From contig NZ_NWMW01000001.1 in the NCBI RefSeq assembly GCF_002351485.1, positions 1,178,001-1,242,000 of the forward strand: 64,000 bases of DNA. The letters are read 5' to 3'. Position 1 is the first letter of the stretch; each line of letters opens with the position of its first letter. Positions 22,166 to 30,788 of the stretch are shown here, piece after piece. This DNA is from Sphingomonas spermidinifaciens. Its GTDB lineage: Bacteria; Pseudomonadota; Alphaproteobacteria; Sphingomonadales; Sphingomonadaceae. Position numbers and translations under genes: made by a program. Below the pieces are notes generated by a model, which was given only the letters and a program-made list of their open reading frames with translations, was not told where the DNA came from and did not search any database.

Positions 22166-24464
22166 GCTTGTCAACTTCACCCGCGGCAGCCAGCTGATCG
22201 GGCATTTCGGCTTCATGTTCGCGGCCGGCCTCAAGGGCCCTGCCCTGGTCGCGACGGCCGTGTTCGGCGGCCTTATCTGGTGGCGCGTGAACGGCGCCCT
22301 GAGCGACGCCGAAAGCTACCTGTGCTGGATGCGGATCTACGTCGCCGGCTACACCTGGTTCGAGTTCGATCCCGGCAAGCCGGTCAACCTGGCCCGCGAC
22401 GGTGCGCCGATCCTCGTGCCGATCGCACGTGCCGCCACGCACCCGTTGATGGCCACAGCCTGGGCCAAGTGCATGGTCGCGGTTCGCGGCGGGGCGGTAC
22501 TCGCCGCCTTGATCACGGTGCCGGCGACCATCGCCTTTGCCTGGGCGGCGGCCTGGTTCGGACGACGCTCGAAAGAGAGCCGCCACGAGCGCGGCGCGAC
22601 GCTGGCAACCCTGCCGGCCCTGGTGACCGAGATCGAGGCACATAACCGGTCCGAGCGCGCGGTCGAGTATCGCCGCATCCTCGGCCCCGGCTGGCGGCTT
22701 TCCTCAGCTGCCGAACGCCAGGCGGCCAACCTCTACCAGCCCTACACGCTCGCTGGCGTGCCCTTCCCATGGCGGCTCGAGCAGAGCCACGTCATGCTGA
22801 TTGGCACGACCGGCACCGGCAAGACCGTCTGCCTGCGCGACCTGCTCGGCCAGGTGCGGGCGCGCCGCCACCGCGCGGTGATCTTCGACCTGACCGGGGC
22901 CTTTATCGAGGCATTCTTCGACCCGACACGCGACGTCATCCTCAATCCGCTCGATGCCCGCTGCCCGCAATGGTCGGTCTTCGAGGACTGCGTCGACGAG
23001 GCGGGCTTCACCGCGGCGGCGGAGGCAATGGTCCCTCATGACGGCGGCGGTGCCGAGCAGTTCTGGGTGCTCGCCGCGCGCATGCTGTTCGTCGAGATGT
23101 GCCTAAAGCTGGTCGCGGAAGGCCGGGCAACCAACCTCGCGCTGTCGACCGAACTCATGACCGCCAGCCTCGCCCATGTGCACCAGCTTATGCAGGGCAC
23201 GGTGGCCGACCCGCTGACCGCGCCCGAGGCGGCGCGGATGGCGGAGTCGATCCGCGCCGTCTTCAACGCCAACGCGAAGGCGCTGCGGATGCTGCCTGTG
23301 GATGGTCCCCGCTTCTCGGTTCGCCGCTGGGTCGAGGGCGAGGGCTGCCCCGGCAGCTTCCTCTTCGTCTCGGCGCGCTACGTCGACATGGCGGTGGCCT
23401 CCCGGCTGCTCACCGTCTGGATGGACACCGCCATGAACACGCTCATGGCGGGACCTCGCAGCCCCGACCTGAAGCTCTGGTTCCTGTTCGACGAGCTCGG
23501 CGCGCTGCACCGCCTGCCGGCGCTCGAAAAAGGCCTCCAGACCGCCCGCAACTATGGCGGCGCGATCGTCGCGGGCGTCCACGCTTACGCCAAGCTCAAG
23601 GAGACCTATGGCGACAACATGGCGATGACGCTCGCCGCGCTCGCCCGCACCAAGCTCGTGCTCGCCACCGCCGACCGCGAGTCCGCCACCTGGTGCTCCG
23701 ACTTCATCGGCCACCGCCAGTACCGCGAGATGGAGGAGGGTTATAGCTACGGCTACAACAACGCGCGCGACGCGGTGAGCCTTACGCCGCGTCGCCAGAT
23801 TGAGCCGCTCCTTCTACCCGACCAGCTGATGAACCTGCCGCGCCTTCAGGGCTACCTGAAGTTCCCCGACGGCTTCCCGGCCGCACCCATCCGGCTCGAC
23901 TATGTCGGCTTCACCGGCATCGCTGCGCCCTTCGAGCCGCGGCCGCCGCTCGCGCCCCGTCCTGCCATCGCACCATCGTCGGCGCGAGCAAGCGACGCAG
24001 CCGGCGAAGCGCCGCCGGGCGCCAACGACCAGGGTCCAGGTCCCCGGAACGCGCGCGAGGAGGACGCCTCGACAGGAAGAGATCTGCGCGGCACGAACGC
24101 CGACCAACCCGAGCCCCGTGCCGCCGATCCAGCCGATCGCCACTTCAACCCGGCGCTTATCCGCTCGGCCGGGGCGGTACCCGAGGTGTCGTCTTCGCCA
24201 GACGGCCAGAGCTTGGACGAGCCGTCGACCGCGGCTCGCCCGGCAATAGCGAAGCCACCCGGCTCAGGCGGAGCGACGGTCGAGCCGTTCAAGGAGCCAG
24301 GCGAAGGATCAAGGGCCGAGCGCGCGGGTCGATCAGGCAGGTTCGATCCCGGCCGGAGCGTGCGCCCCCTGCCCTCGCCCGAGAACATCACCCGTCGTGA
24401 GCTTCGGGAAGGGATCGCGCCTTCCGAGGACAGGTCGACCGACCAACCTGACCTCGGCTTCTGA
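22155..24464 (+). CDS. traD: Type IV coupling protein TraD
   Basis: A 769-residue VirD4/TraD-type ATPase that links the relaxosome to the secretion channel. Two membrane helices lie near the N-terminus (about residues 25-45 and 108-135), as in TraD. Walker A is GTTGTGKT at residues 217-224; Walker B is LWFLFDELGAL near residue 445. The C-terminal 150 residues, rich in Pro, Arg, Ser and Gly, are probably disordered and may contact the relaxosome. It overlaps the accessory gene by 11 bases and is followed five bases later by the relaxase gene. It is far from the other T4SS genes, in the opposite orientation, as in split MPF-F systems. Confidence 0.95.
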   Translation: MRHKLVNFTRGSQLIGHFGFMFAAGLKGPALVATAVFGGLIWWRVNGALSDAESYLCWMRIYVAGYTWFEFDPGKPVNLARDGAPILVPIARAATHPLMATAWAKCMVAVRGGAVLAALITVPATIAFAWAAAWFGRRSKESRHERGATLATLPALVTEIEAHNRSERAVEYRRILGPGWRLSSAAERQAANLYQPYTLAGVPFPWRLEQSHVMLIGTTGTGKTVCLRDLLGQVRARRHRAVIFDLTGAFIEAFFDPTRDVILNPLDARCPQWSVFEDCVDEAGFTAAAEAMVPHDGGGAEQFWVLAARMLFVEMCLKLVAEGRATNLALSTELMTASLAHVHQLMQGTVADPLTAPEAARMAESIRAVFNANAKALRMLPVDGPRFSVRRWVEGEGCPGSFLFVSARYVDMAVASRLLTVWMDTAMNTLMAGPRSPDLKLWFLFDELGALHRLPALEKGLQTARNYGGAIVAGVHAYAKLKETYGDNMAMTLAALARTKLVLATADRESATWCSDFIGHRQYREMEEGYSYGYNNARDAVSLTPRRQIEPLLLPDQLMNLPRLQGYLKFPDGFPAAPIRLDYVGFTGIAAPFEPRPPLAPRPAIAPSSARASDAAGEAPPGANDQGPGPRNAREEDASTGRDLRGTNADQPEPRAADPADRHFNPALIRSAGAVPEVSSSPDGQSLDEPSTAARPAIAKPPGSGGATVEPFKEPGEGSRAERAGRSGRFDPGRSVRPLPSPENITRRELREGIAPSEDRSTDQPDLGF

Positions 24465-24469
24465 CCCTC

Positions 24470-27394
24470 ATGTTGTCGGTCGCGAGCGTCAGGTCGGCCA
24501 AGGGCGCCGCCGGTTATTTCGCGGCCGACAACTACTATGCGGCCACCGCGCCAGAGGCTGCCGGCGAATGGGTCGGCAAGGGTGCGGCCGCGCTGGGCCT
24601 CACCGGCAAAGTCGACCAGGCCGTCTTCGAGGCGCTCCTCAAAGGAACACTCCCGAACGGCGCGCAGGTCGGCGTCGCCGACCGCCATAGTGCGGGCGTG
24701 GATCTCACCTTCTCGCTCCCCAAGAGCTGGTCGCTGCTGGCCCTTGTCGGCGGCGATCGGCGGATCATCGAAGCCTATCGCGCGGCGGTGAAGGACACGC
24801 TCGCCTGGGCCGAGCGCAATGCGGCCGAGACCCGGATGGAGGTGCGCGGGACCGAGAAAGTGGTGCCGACCGGCAACCTAGTGGCGGCCCTGTTCGAGCA
24901 CGACACCAGTCGCGCGCAGGACCCGCAGGCGCATCTCCACGCGGTGGTCGCCAACGTTACGCAAGGGCCCGACGGCAAGTGGCGGGCGCTCCACAATGGC
25001 AAGCTGTGGCAGCTGAACACGCTCCTCAACGCCGTTGCGATGGCAGGCTTCCGCGAGCGCGTGGAGGCGCTCGGTTACACGCTCGGCGACCGATCCAAGC
25101 ACGGCAATTTTGAAGCGGCCGGGCTTACGCGCAACATGCTGATGGCGTTCAGCACACGCCGGCAGCAGATCCTCGCCAAAATTGCCGAACTGGGCAATCG
25201 CAGCCCCGCCGCGTTCGACGCCGCGACGCTGATGACCCGCGCCCGTAAGGACGCGATCGAGGACCGCGCCGCGCTCTACACCGCCTGGCGCGCGAGCGCC
25301 GCCGAGGCCGGCATCGATCTCCAGGGGCTCATCGCCGCTGCCGATCGCGGGACTGCCACGGACATGTCGCCCTGGTCACGCCTCGCCGCCTTTGTCGGCC
25401 AGACGACAGCGCGCGGCCGCGAGCTGGTCCAGGCTGTCCAGCAGAAGCTCGGCATTGAGAAAGCCGACCCGTATCTGCCCCGCTACACCAAGGCGATGAG
25501 CGCCACCGAGTTCGCTGCAACACACGCCGTCGCATCGGCTGTCCGGCACCTGGAGGAGCGCGAGGCAGCATTCGCGAAGACCGACATCTTCAAGGCCGCG
25601 CTCGACACTGGTCTGCCGGTCGGGATCGACGCCGTTGAGCGGCGCGTCGAGGCGCTGCTGGCTACAGGCCAGCTCGTTGCCGGCACCGGCCGGCGCGACC
25701 AGATGGTCACTACGGCACGGGCGATCGAGACCGAGCGCGCGATGCTGGCAGCGGTGGAATTGGGCCGCGGCGGCGGCGCGTGCTACGTCGCGGCAGACGT
25801 CGCGGCGGCCAGGCTGGACGACGCTGCCCAGGCGCGATCCGGTATCACCCTCAACCCCGGACAGCATGCTGCCGGCGTCATGCTGCTGAACTCGAAAGAT
25901 CGGATCGTCGCAATCCAGGGTGTTGCTGGCGCCGGCAAGAGCAGCGTGCTCGCCCCCGTTGCAGATCTCATTCGCCAGGCCGGCAAACCGGTCCTCGGCC
26001 TCGCGGTCCAGAACACCCTGGTCCAGATGCTCCAGCGCGAAACCGGCATCCAGTCCATGACCGTGGCGCGTTTCCTGAAGGCTCATGAAGGGCTGCTCGG
26101 CCCCGCACCGGATCGCGTCCGGCTCGCCGGCGCGCGTGCCAGCCTGGGCGGTGCCGCCCTGCTCGTCGACGAGGCGTCGATGCTGTCCAATGGCGATCAC
26201 CTGAAGCTCGTCCAGCTCGCCAATTTGATCGGGATCGGCCGCATGGCGTTCGTCGGCGACGCGCGGCAGCTGGGCGCGGTCGATGCCGGCAAGCCCTTCT
26301 CGGTGATGCAACAGGCGGGCGCCCCGACGGCGCAGATGAGCCAGAACCTCCGGGCACGCGGAGAGGCAGTCCGCATCGCCGCTGCCGCCGCGCAGATCGG
26401 GGCGATTGATCGCGCGATGGAAGCGCTCGCGCCCTACACCGTCGAGGCACCAGAGCGCGCCAGCGCGGAAGCCGCCGAGCGCTGGCTCGCCTTGGCACCG
26501 GCCGACCGCGAGCGGACCGCGATCTACGCTTCGGGTCGCCGGCTGCGCGCCGAGGTCAACGAGAAAGTCCAACAAGGGCTGGTCGATCGTGGCGATATCG
26601 GGACCGACAAGCTCGCGGTGACGGTGCTGGACCGGGTCAGCGTCACCGGAGAGGAGCTGCGTTACCCGCACAGCTATGCCGAAGGCATGTTGGTCGAGAT
26701 CAGCCGCGCCCAGGTGGCTCAGCGGCTCCCCCGCGCCCGCGCCGTGGTCGAACGGGTCGACGCCGGCCGCGGCACCGTCACGCTCCGGCTCTCGGGCGGC
26801 GCAGAACGTACGTTCCGGCCCGATCGGCTGCGGATCAGGGCGGGCGAGAGCCCGCTCCAGCTCTACGAGGCAAAGGCGCTCGAACTGCACGAGCGGGACC
26901 GGATCCGGTGGACGGCAAACGACCATGATCGTGGCCTGTTCAATGCCGACCAAGCGCGGATCACCGCGATCGCGTCAGGCAAGGTGATGCTGGAGACGAG
27001 CCAGGGCCGCAGCGTCACGTTGAAGCCGAACGATCTCATGCTCCAGCGTCTAGACCTCGCCTACGCGCTCAACGCCCATATGGCGCAGGGGCTGACATCG
27101 GACCGGGGCATCGCGGTCATCGAGACGCGGGACACCAAGCTGGTCAACCAGCAGACCTTCCTGGTGACCGTCACCCGGCTACGAGACTCGCTGACGCTCG
27201 TCGTCGACAATGCCGTCCGGCTCGAACGCCAGCTCGTCCGCAATGCCGGCGGAAAGACATCCGCGCTGGAGACCAGCGGCAAGGTTCTCCCTGCAAGCCC
27301 CGAGCCGGCCCGGCAACCGACGCGGGCCGCTGAGCCGGAGAAGGGTCTCGATCTCGAGCCGGCGCGCACCAAGCCCTATGACATCGGCATCTGA
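24470..27394 (+). CDS. mobF: MobF relaxase/helicase (TrwC/TraI-like)
   Basis: A 974-residue conjugative relaxase. The N-terminus has the tyrosines of the MobF active site (YFAADNYYA, residues 16-24) and the metal-binding HLH of PQAHLHAVVA near residues 155-157. A RecD-like superfamily-1 helicase follows: Walker A GVAGAGKSS near 485 and LLVDEASM near 565, with the C-terminal motif NAHMAQGLTSDRGIAVIE. The protein nicks oriT, stays covalently attached and unwinds the DNA for transfer. The order accessory gene, traD, relaxase is the R388-like arrangement. Length is similar to TrwC and shorter than F TraI. Confidence 0.95.
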   Translation: MLSVASVRSAKGAAGYFAADNYYAATAPEAAGEWVGKGAAALGLTGKVDQAVFEALLKGTLPNGAQVGVADRHSAGVDLTFSLPKSWSLLALVGGDRRIIEAYRAAVKDTLAWAERNAAETRMEVRGTEKVVPTGNLVAALFEHDTSRAQDPQAHLHAVVANVTQGPDGKWRALHNGKLWQLNTLLNAVAMAGFRERVEALGYTLGDRSKHGNFEAAGLTRNMLMAFSTRRQQILAKIAELGNRSPAAFDAATLMTRARKDAIEDRAALYTAWRASAAEAGIDLQGLIAAADRGTATDMSPWSRLAAFVGQTTARGRELVQAVQQKLGIEKADPYLPRYTKAMSATEFAATHAVASAVRHLEEREAAFAKTDIFKAALDTGLPVGIDAVERRVEALLATGQLVAGTGRRDQMVTTARAIETERAMLAAVELGRGGGACYVAADVAAARLDDAAQARSGITLNPGQHAAGVMLLNSKDRIVAIQGVAGAGKSSVLAPVADLIRQAGKPVLGLAVQNTLVQMLQRETGIQSMTVARFLKAHEGLLGPAPDRVRLAGARASLGGAALLVDEASMLSNGDHLKLVQLANLIGIGRMAFVGDARQLGAVDAGKPFSVMQQAGAPTAQMSQNLRARGEAVRIAAAAAQIGAIDRAMEALAPYTVEAPERASAEAAERWLALAPADRERTAIYASGRRLRAEVNEKVQQGLVDRGDIGTDKLAVTVLDRVSVTGEELRYPHSYAEGMLVEISRAQVAQRLPRARAVVERVDAGRGTVTLRLSGGAERTFRPDRLRIRAGESPLQLYEAKALELHERDRIRWTANDHDRGLFNADQARITAIASGKVMLETSQGRSVTLKPNDLMLQRLDLAYALNAHMAQGLTSDRGIAVIETRDTKLVNQQTFLVTVTRLRDSLTLVVDNAVRLERQLVRNAGGKTSALETSGKVLPASPEPARQPTRAAEPEKGLDLEPARTKPYDIGI

Positions 27395-27473
27395 TTCGGC
27401 GCTTCGGGCCTGCAAGGCAGCTGCCCGGGTGTGGCGGAATGGTTCAGCCTGCGTATGTTGCGGGTCCATGCCG

Positions 27474-27665
27474 ATGACCGAGGACCAGGAACGATGAGCC
27501 GAGGCGCTCGCGATCGAGCGGCTTCATGGCGAGCGCGCCAAGGCATGGGTCGCCGAGCGGATCGTGGCGTTCCGGCAGGCAGGCGACAGCAAGGGAGTGG
27601 AGCGTTTCTCCATCCTCGACGCGTGTCTGGACCAGCTTCAGTTCGGTCCGGCTCGCGGCCAATGA
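27474..27665 (+). pseudogene. Small DUF6961-like gene interrupted by an in-frame TGA
   Basis: Reading from ATG at 27474 (MTEDQER), the frame meets TGA at 27495-27497 and then stays open to a second stop at 27663. The part after the stop reads AEALAIERLHGERAKAWVAE, then RIVAFRQAGDSKGVERF, which matches a short protein family (recalled as DUF6961) whose members have a tryptophan at the position of the TGA. A single TGG to TGA change therefore explains the break. It would otherwise be 63 residues long. It lies just after the relaxase and before a conserved small gene, a usual backbone position. A base-calling error or read-through is possible. Confidence 0.65.
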
Positions 27666-27730
27666 GATGAGCATGACGAGGCGATCGACCGATCCCCTGA
27701 ACCAGCCTGCCGCCCGCTCGTTCGGACCTG

Positions 27731-28093
27731 ATGTTGTCGCTCAAGATTGCGTCCTCGGCCGAAGCTTCAGCCCCACCGCCGGTGACGCCGGACGGCCGCT
27801 ACATCGTCGTGCGCGGCCGGCTCTGGCGACGTGCCAATCCTGATCTCGATGCCGAGCAGCGGAGAGCGCTCACGGCCGAACTGATGAACGCTCGCCGGGC
27901 GGTCGGTGCAGCCCTGAAGGGCCGCGACGACGCCGCGCTCGCGGCGGCGCGGACACGGGTGAATGAAGCGAAGATTGCTCTCGGCGAGCGTGGACCTGTC
28001 TGGTGGAGCGACGGCACGCCTGACCAGAACCGGCGGATGGCGCGGAACACCCGCTATGCCGACTGGTACGAAGCACTCGGGAGCACAGCATGA
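27731..28093 (+). CDS. Conserved hypothetical protein, 120 residues
   Basis: After a short Ala/Pro-rich start, the protein reads DGRYIVVRGRLWRRANPDLD, then an Arg/Ala-rich helical part, and ends with GPVWWSDGTPDQNRRMARNT. This layout occurs in small uncharacterised proteins of proteobacterial genomes and plasmids; no function is known to me. Its stop overlaps the start of the methyltransferase gene by four bases (ATGA), so the two are co-translated. Confidence 0.65.
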   Translation: MLSLKIASSAEASAPPPVTPDGRYIVVRGRLWRRANPDLDAEQRRALTAELMNARRAVGAALKGRDDAALAAARTRVNEAKIALGERGPVWWSDGTPDQNRRMARNTRYADWYEALGSTA

Positions 28094-28713
28094 GCGAGAC
28101 CGAGGCGCTGGGTCTGCCACCCGAGGCGTTCGCCAAGCAGGACGGCGGGTCCGACCTCGACTTCTACGCGCCCACCCGCCTCGTCACACATATCGATGAG
28201 GCGGCAGTCGAGGCTCTGACCAGACACTATGCATCGAGGTTGAAACCAGGCGATCGCGTCCTCGACCTCATGTCGAGCTGGGTCAGCCACCTGCCGCCCG
28301 GCCTGGATCTCGAGGTCGTCGGCCACGGCATGAACGCGGAGGAGCTCGCCGCCAATCCGCGCCTCGGCCGATGGTTCGTCCAGGACCTCAACCAGGATGC
28401 TGTCCTGCCGGAGGCGGACGAGGCGTTCGACGCGGTACTGGTGTGCGTCGGCGTACAATATCTCCAGCACCCTCTGGCGGTGTTTCGCGAAATCCGGCGG
28501 GTGCTGAAGCCGGAGGGCGTGGCAATCGCCAGCTTCTCGAACCGGTGCTTTCCGACCAAGGCGGTCGCGATCTGGCGCGCGCTCGACATGAGTGGCCAGG
28601 CAGCACTCATCCGGCTCTACCTGGAAAAAGCCGGCTTCCAGGATGTCCAGGGGCATCTGCTCGCGGACGGACGGTCGGGCGATCCGCTGATCGCAGTCGA
28701 GGCGCGCAGCTGA
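28090..28713 (+). CDS. Class I SAM-dependent methyltransferase
   Basis: A 207-residue methyltransferase of the UbiE/Methyltransf_11 type. Motif I is degenerate (KPGDRVLDLMSSWVSHLP, in place of a GxGxG loop), motif II-like acidic and Gly residues follow in LEVVGHGMNAEEL, and the motif FDAVLVCVGVQYLQHPL plus IRRVLKPEGVAIASF is typical of the post-core region. The unusual motif I makes the substrate, and even cofactor use, uncertain. It overlaps the preceding small gene and ends three bases before the convergent HhH gene. Small-molecule methylation is the most likely general role. Confidence 0.75.
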   Translation: MSETEALGLPPEAFAKQDGGSDLDFYAPTRLVTHIDEAAVEALTRHYASRLKPGDRVLDLMSSWVSHLPPGLDLEVVGHGMNAEELAANPRLGRWFVQDLNQDAVLPEADEAFDAVLVCVGVQYLQHPLAVFREIRRVLKPEGVAIASFSNRCFPTKAVAIWRALDMSGQAALIRLYLEKAGFQDVQGHLLADGRSGDPLIAVEARS

Positions 28714-28715
28714 GC

Positions 28716-28901
28716 TCAGCCGAAGCGGATGGCGTCCTCCAGCCCGGCAGCCTTGCCAGCCATGCCGGGCACTTCCTCGAACTGCCGCACCGCCTCGAAC
28801 CGCCCGCGCTCCTCGCGGTAGCGGACGATCTCGAACCCGTGCCCCTTGAGCTGCGGCACAGCGTCGATCTCGTCCGCCGATGCCGTGTTGATGTCGATCA
28901 T
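28716..28901 (-). CDS. Small helix-hairpin-helix protein, 61 residues
   Basis: Begins MIDINTASADEIDAVPQLKG and continues FEIVRYREERGRFEAVRQF, then EEVPGM; this is a ComEA-type helix-hairpin-helix repeat pair with the NTAS..ELxxxP pattern. Such domains bind DNA without sequence preference. There is no signal peptide, unlike ComEA, so it is cytoplasmic. It overlaps the cupin gene by four bases and ends a three-gene operon (deaminase, cupin, HhH). Confidence 0.7.
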   Translation of the reverse strand: MIDINTASADEIDAVPQLKGHGFEIVRYREERGRFEAVRQFEEVPGMAGKAAGLEDAIRFG

Positions 28902-29398
28902 GCCTTGTTGCTCCACAGCCGCGTGAGCGGACCTCTGTTGCCCTCGGCCGGGTCGGCCTGCGGCAGCGGCACGGCGGCGATGCGCGCGAGCGTTGCCGTG
29001 TCTGCCGCCCGGCGGCAGACATCCCAATCCTGCCCTTCCGGGTAGGCGCCCACCAACAGGAAGTCGTCGCTGGCCCTGATCCGGCAATGCCCAGTGCCGG
29101 CCGGCAGCACGAGAAGATCGCCCGCCTCGATCCGCACCTGTCGGCCGCCCTCCCCGCCGAGCATCAGCTCGGCCGAGCCGATGGTGCAGGCCAATGCTTC
29201 GTGCGCCGTGGAGTGGTAGTGGTGGTAGGGGTAGACGCCGTCGCGCCAATCCGGACGCCAGTCATTCCGGCGAAGCGTCGCCTCGATCGCTTCCGGATCG
29301 CCAACGGGCACGATGCCGCGATAGACCAGCACCGGCAGCGCCGGATTGTTAGGCACCCAGCCGTTCGGGCCCAGCATCAGGGTGTCGGGCTCGCTCAC
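28898..29398 (-). CDS. YjlB-like cupin protein
   Basis: A 166-residue cupin starting at a GTG codon (29398) that overlaps the deaminase stop as GTGA. The metal-binding motif is YPYHHYHSTAHEALACTIG, the second cupin motif AGDLLVLPAGTGHCRI, and the tail VGAYPEGQDWDVC with AVPLPQADPAEG matches YjlB-family proteins. Function is unknown in the family; small-molecule oxygenation, isomerisation or sensing are the usual cupin roles. The operon context (nucleoside deaminase, HhH protein) does not fix a pathway. Confidence 0.75.
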   Translation of the reverse strand: MSEPDTLMLGPNGWVPNNPALPVLVYRGIVPVGDPEAIEATLRRNDWRPDWRDGVYPYHHYHSTAHEALACTIGSAELMLGGEGGRQVRIEAGDLLVLPAGTGHCRIRASDDFLLVGAYPEGQDWDVCRRAADTATLARIAAVPLPQADPAEGNRGPLTRLWSNKA

Positions 29399-29886
29399 AG
29401 GTTAGCCTGCTCGTCTCGCGGCAGGTCCGCGTCGGGTGGGTAATAGAGGCCGGCGCACTCCTCACGGAGGCACCCGCCCTCGATCAAGATATCGTCGCGA
29501 TAGGCGTCCGCGATGAAAGACAGCGTGTCGACATGCCGCGCCTCGAAATACATCGGATGCACGTCCTTCCGTCCTGCGCCGTAGACGACGCGACCGACCT
29601 TGGACCAGATCGAGGCCATGGTGCACATGCCGCAGGGCTGGAGCGTCGAGTAGAGCGTCGCCCCGCGCAGCTCGAGCTCGCCCGTGCCCTCACAGGCGCG
29701 GCGGATCGCCATCATCTCGGCATGCGCGGTGGCGTCGGGCAGTTCTTGGGTCTGGTTGCGCTCGCCTGCGATCTCGCGGCCGTCGAGGACGATTACCGAG
29801 CCGAGCGGCGAGGTGGACGGGTCCGAACCCTTTGAGCGGGCGATCTCGATCGCCCGGCGCATCCAGCGCTCGTCATCCTCGTTCAT
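29395..29886 (-). CDS. Nucleoside/guanine-type deaminase (CDA fold)
   Basis: A 163-residue cytidine-deaminase-fold enzyme. The zinc site is clear: TAHAEMMAI with the catalytic Glu, and LQPCGMCTMAS with the two cysteine ligands. The N-terminus RWMRRAIEIARSKGSDPSTSPLG and VIVLDGREIAGERNQTQE fit the ComE/guanine deaminase-TadA group. The C-terminus GLYYPPDADLPRDEQ is extended. It is first in a three-gene minus-strand operon. It diverges from the aldo/keto reductase gene by 71 bases. Substrate (guanine, adenosine in tRNA, or another base) is unresolved; the lack of TadA-specific features favours a free base or nucleoside. Confidence 0.85.
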   Translation of the reverse strand: MNEDDERWMRRAIEIARSKGSDPSTSPLGSVIVLDGREIAGERNQTQELPDATAHAEMMAIRRACEGTGELELRGATLYSTLQPCGMCTMASIWSKVGRVVYGAGRKDVHPMYFEARHVDTLSFIADAYRDDILIEGGCLREECAGLYYPPDADLPRDEQANL

Positions 29887-29957
29887 CGATACCTCCGCGT
29901 GCCCAACGTCGGGCCGCGGCAGATGGTCCTATCGGCGGGATGGCACGTTGTGCGCCC

Positions 29958-30788
29958 ATGAAGACGATCCGCTTCCCCGACGGCACGACTGTCCCCGCAC
30001 TGGGTCAGGGCACCTGGATGATGGCCGAGGATCCGAGCCGCCGCGGCCAAGAGATTGCCGCGCTGCGCGAAGGCGTCGAGCTCGGCCTCACCCTGATCGA
30101 CACGGCCGAGATGTACGCCGACGGCGAGTCCGAGCGCCTCGTCGGCGAGGCGATCGCCGGCATGCGCGACCGCGTCTTTCTCGTCAGCAAGGCTTATCCG
30201 CAGAATGCCTCCGCCAAGCGGCTGCCGCGCGCGTGCGAGGCGAGCCTCGAGCGGCTGGGCACCGACCGGCTCGACCTCTACCTGCTGCACTGGCGCGGGA
30301 GCGTGCCGCTGGCCGAGACCGTCGAGGCGATGGAGCGACTGGTCGCGGCCGGCAAGATCGTCCGGTGGGGCGTCAGCAATCTCGATGCCAACGACATGGA
30401 AGAGCTGGTCGCCGCCGGTGGTGAGCGATGCCAGACCGACCAGATCCTCTACAATCTGACCCGCCGCGGGCCCGAGCACGACCTGATCCCCTGGCTTGCC
30501 GAGCGACGCGTGCCGGTGATGGCCTACAGCCCCGTCGAGCAGGGACGCCTGCTCGCCCATCGCGGACTGGCCGTCATCGCGCGTGAGCGTGGCGTCACGC
30601 CAGCGCAGGTGGCGCTTGCCTGGCTGCTGGCGCGCGATGGGACCGTCGCCATTCCCAAGGCGGGATCGGCGCCCCACGTTCGTGAGAATCGCGCGGCGGC
30701 GGACCTGGACCTCTCCGACACCGATCTCGCGCGGCTGGACGACATCTTCCCGCGGCCGCCCGGACCTGTGCCGCTGGAGATGCTCTAG
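29958..30788 (+). CDS. Aldo/keto reductase
   Basis: A 276-residue AKR of the YeaE/2,5-diketogluconate reductase type. The TIM-barrel motifs are present: VPALGQGTW, LIDTAEMYADGESERLVGEA with catalytic Asp and Tyr, FLVSKAYP with Lys, and LYLLHWRG with His, then VRWGVSNLDANDME and the NADPH-binding VAIPKAGS. The start at 29958 (MKTIRFPDG) is chosen because the upstream reading overlaps the divergent deaminase gene. The 3' end overlaps the convergent MBL-fold gene by four bases. Cargo with general carbonyl-detoxification potential. Confidence 0.9.
   Translation: MKTIRFPDGTTVPALGQGTWMMAEDPSRRGQEIAALREGVELGLTLIDTAEMYADGESERLVGEAIAGMRDRVFLVSKAYPQNASAKRLPRACEASLERLGTDRLDLYLLHWRGSVPLAETVEAMERLVAAGKIVRWGVSNLDANDMEELVAAGGERCQTDQILYNLTRRGPEHDLIPWLAERRVPVMAYSPVEQGRLLAHRGLAVIARERGVTPAQVALAWLLARDGTVAIPKAGSAPHVRENRAAADLDLSDTDLARLDDIFPRPPGPVPLEML

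Noticed and set aside
25376..26953. 525-codon minus-strand frame
   Set aside because: Antisense to the MobF relaxase, whose motifs are unambiguous; no recognisable protein features.
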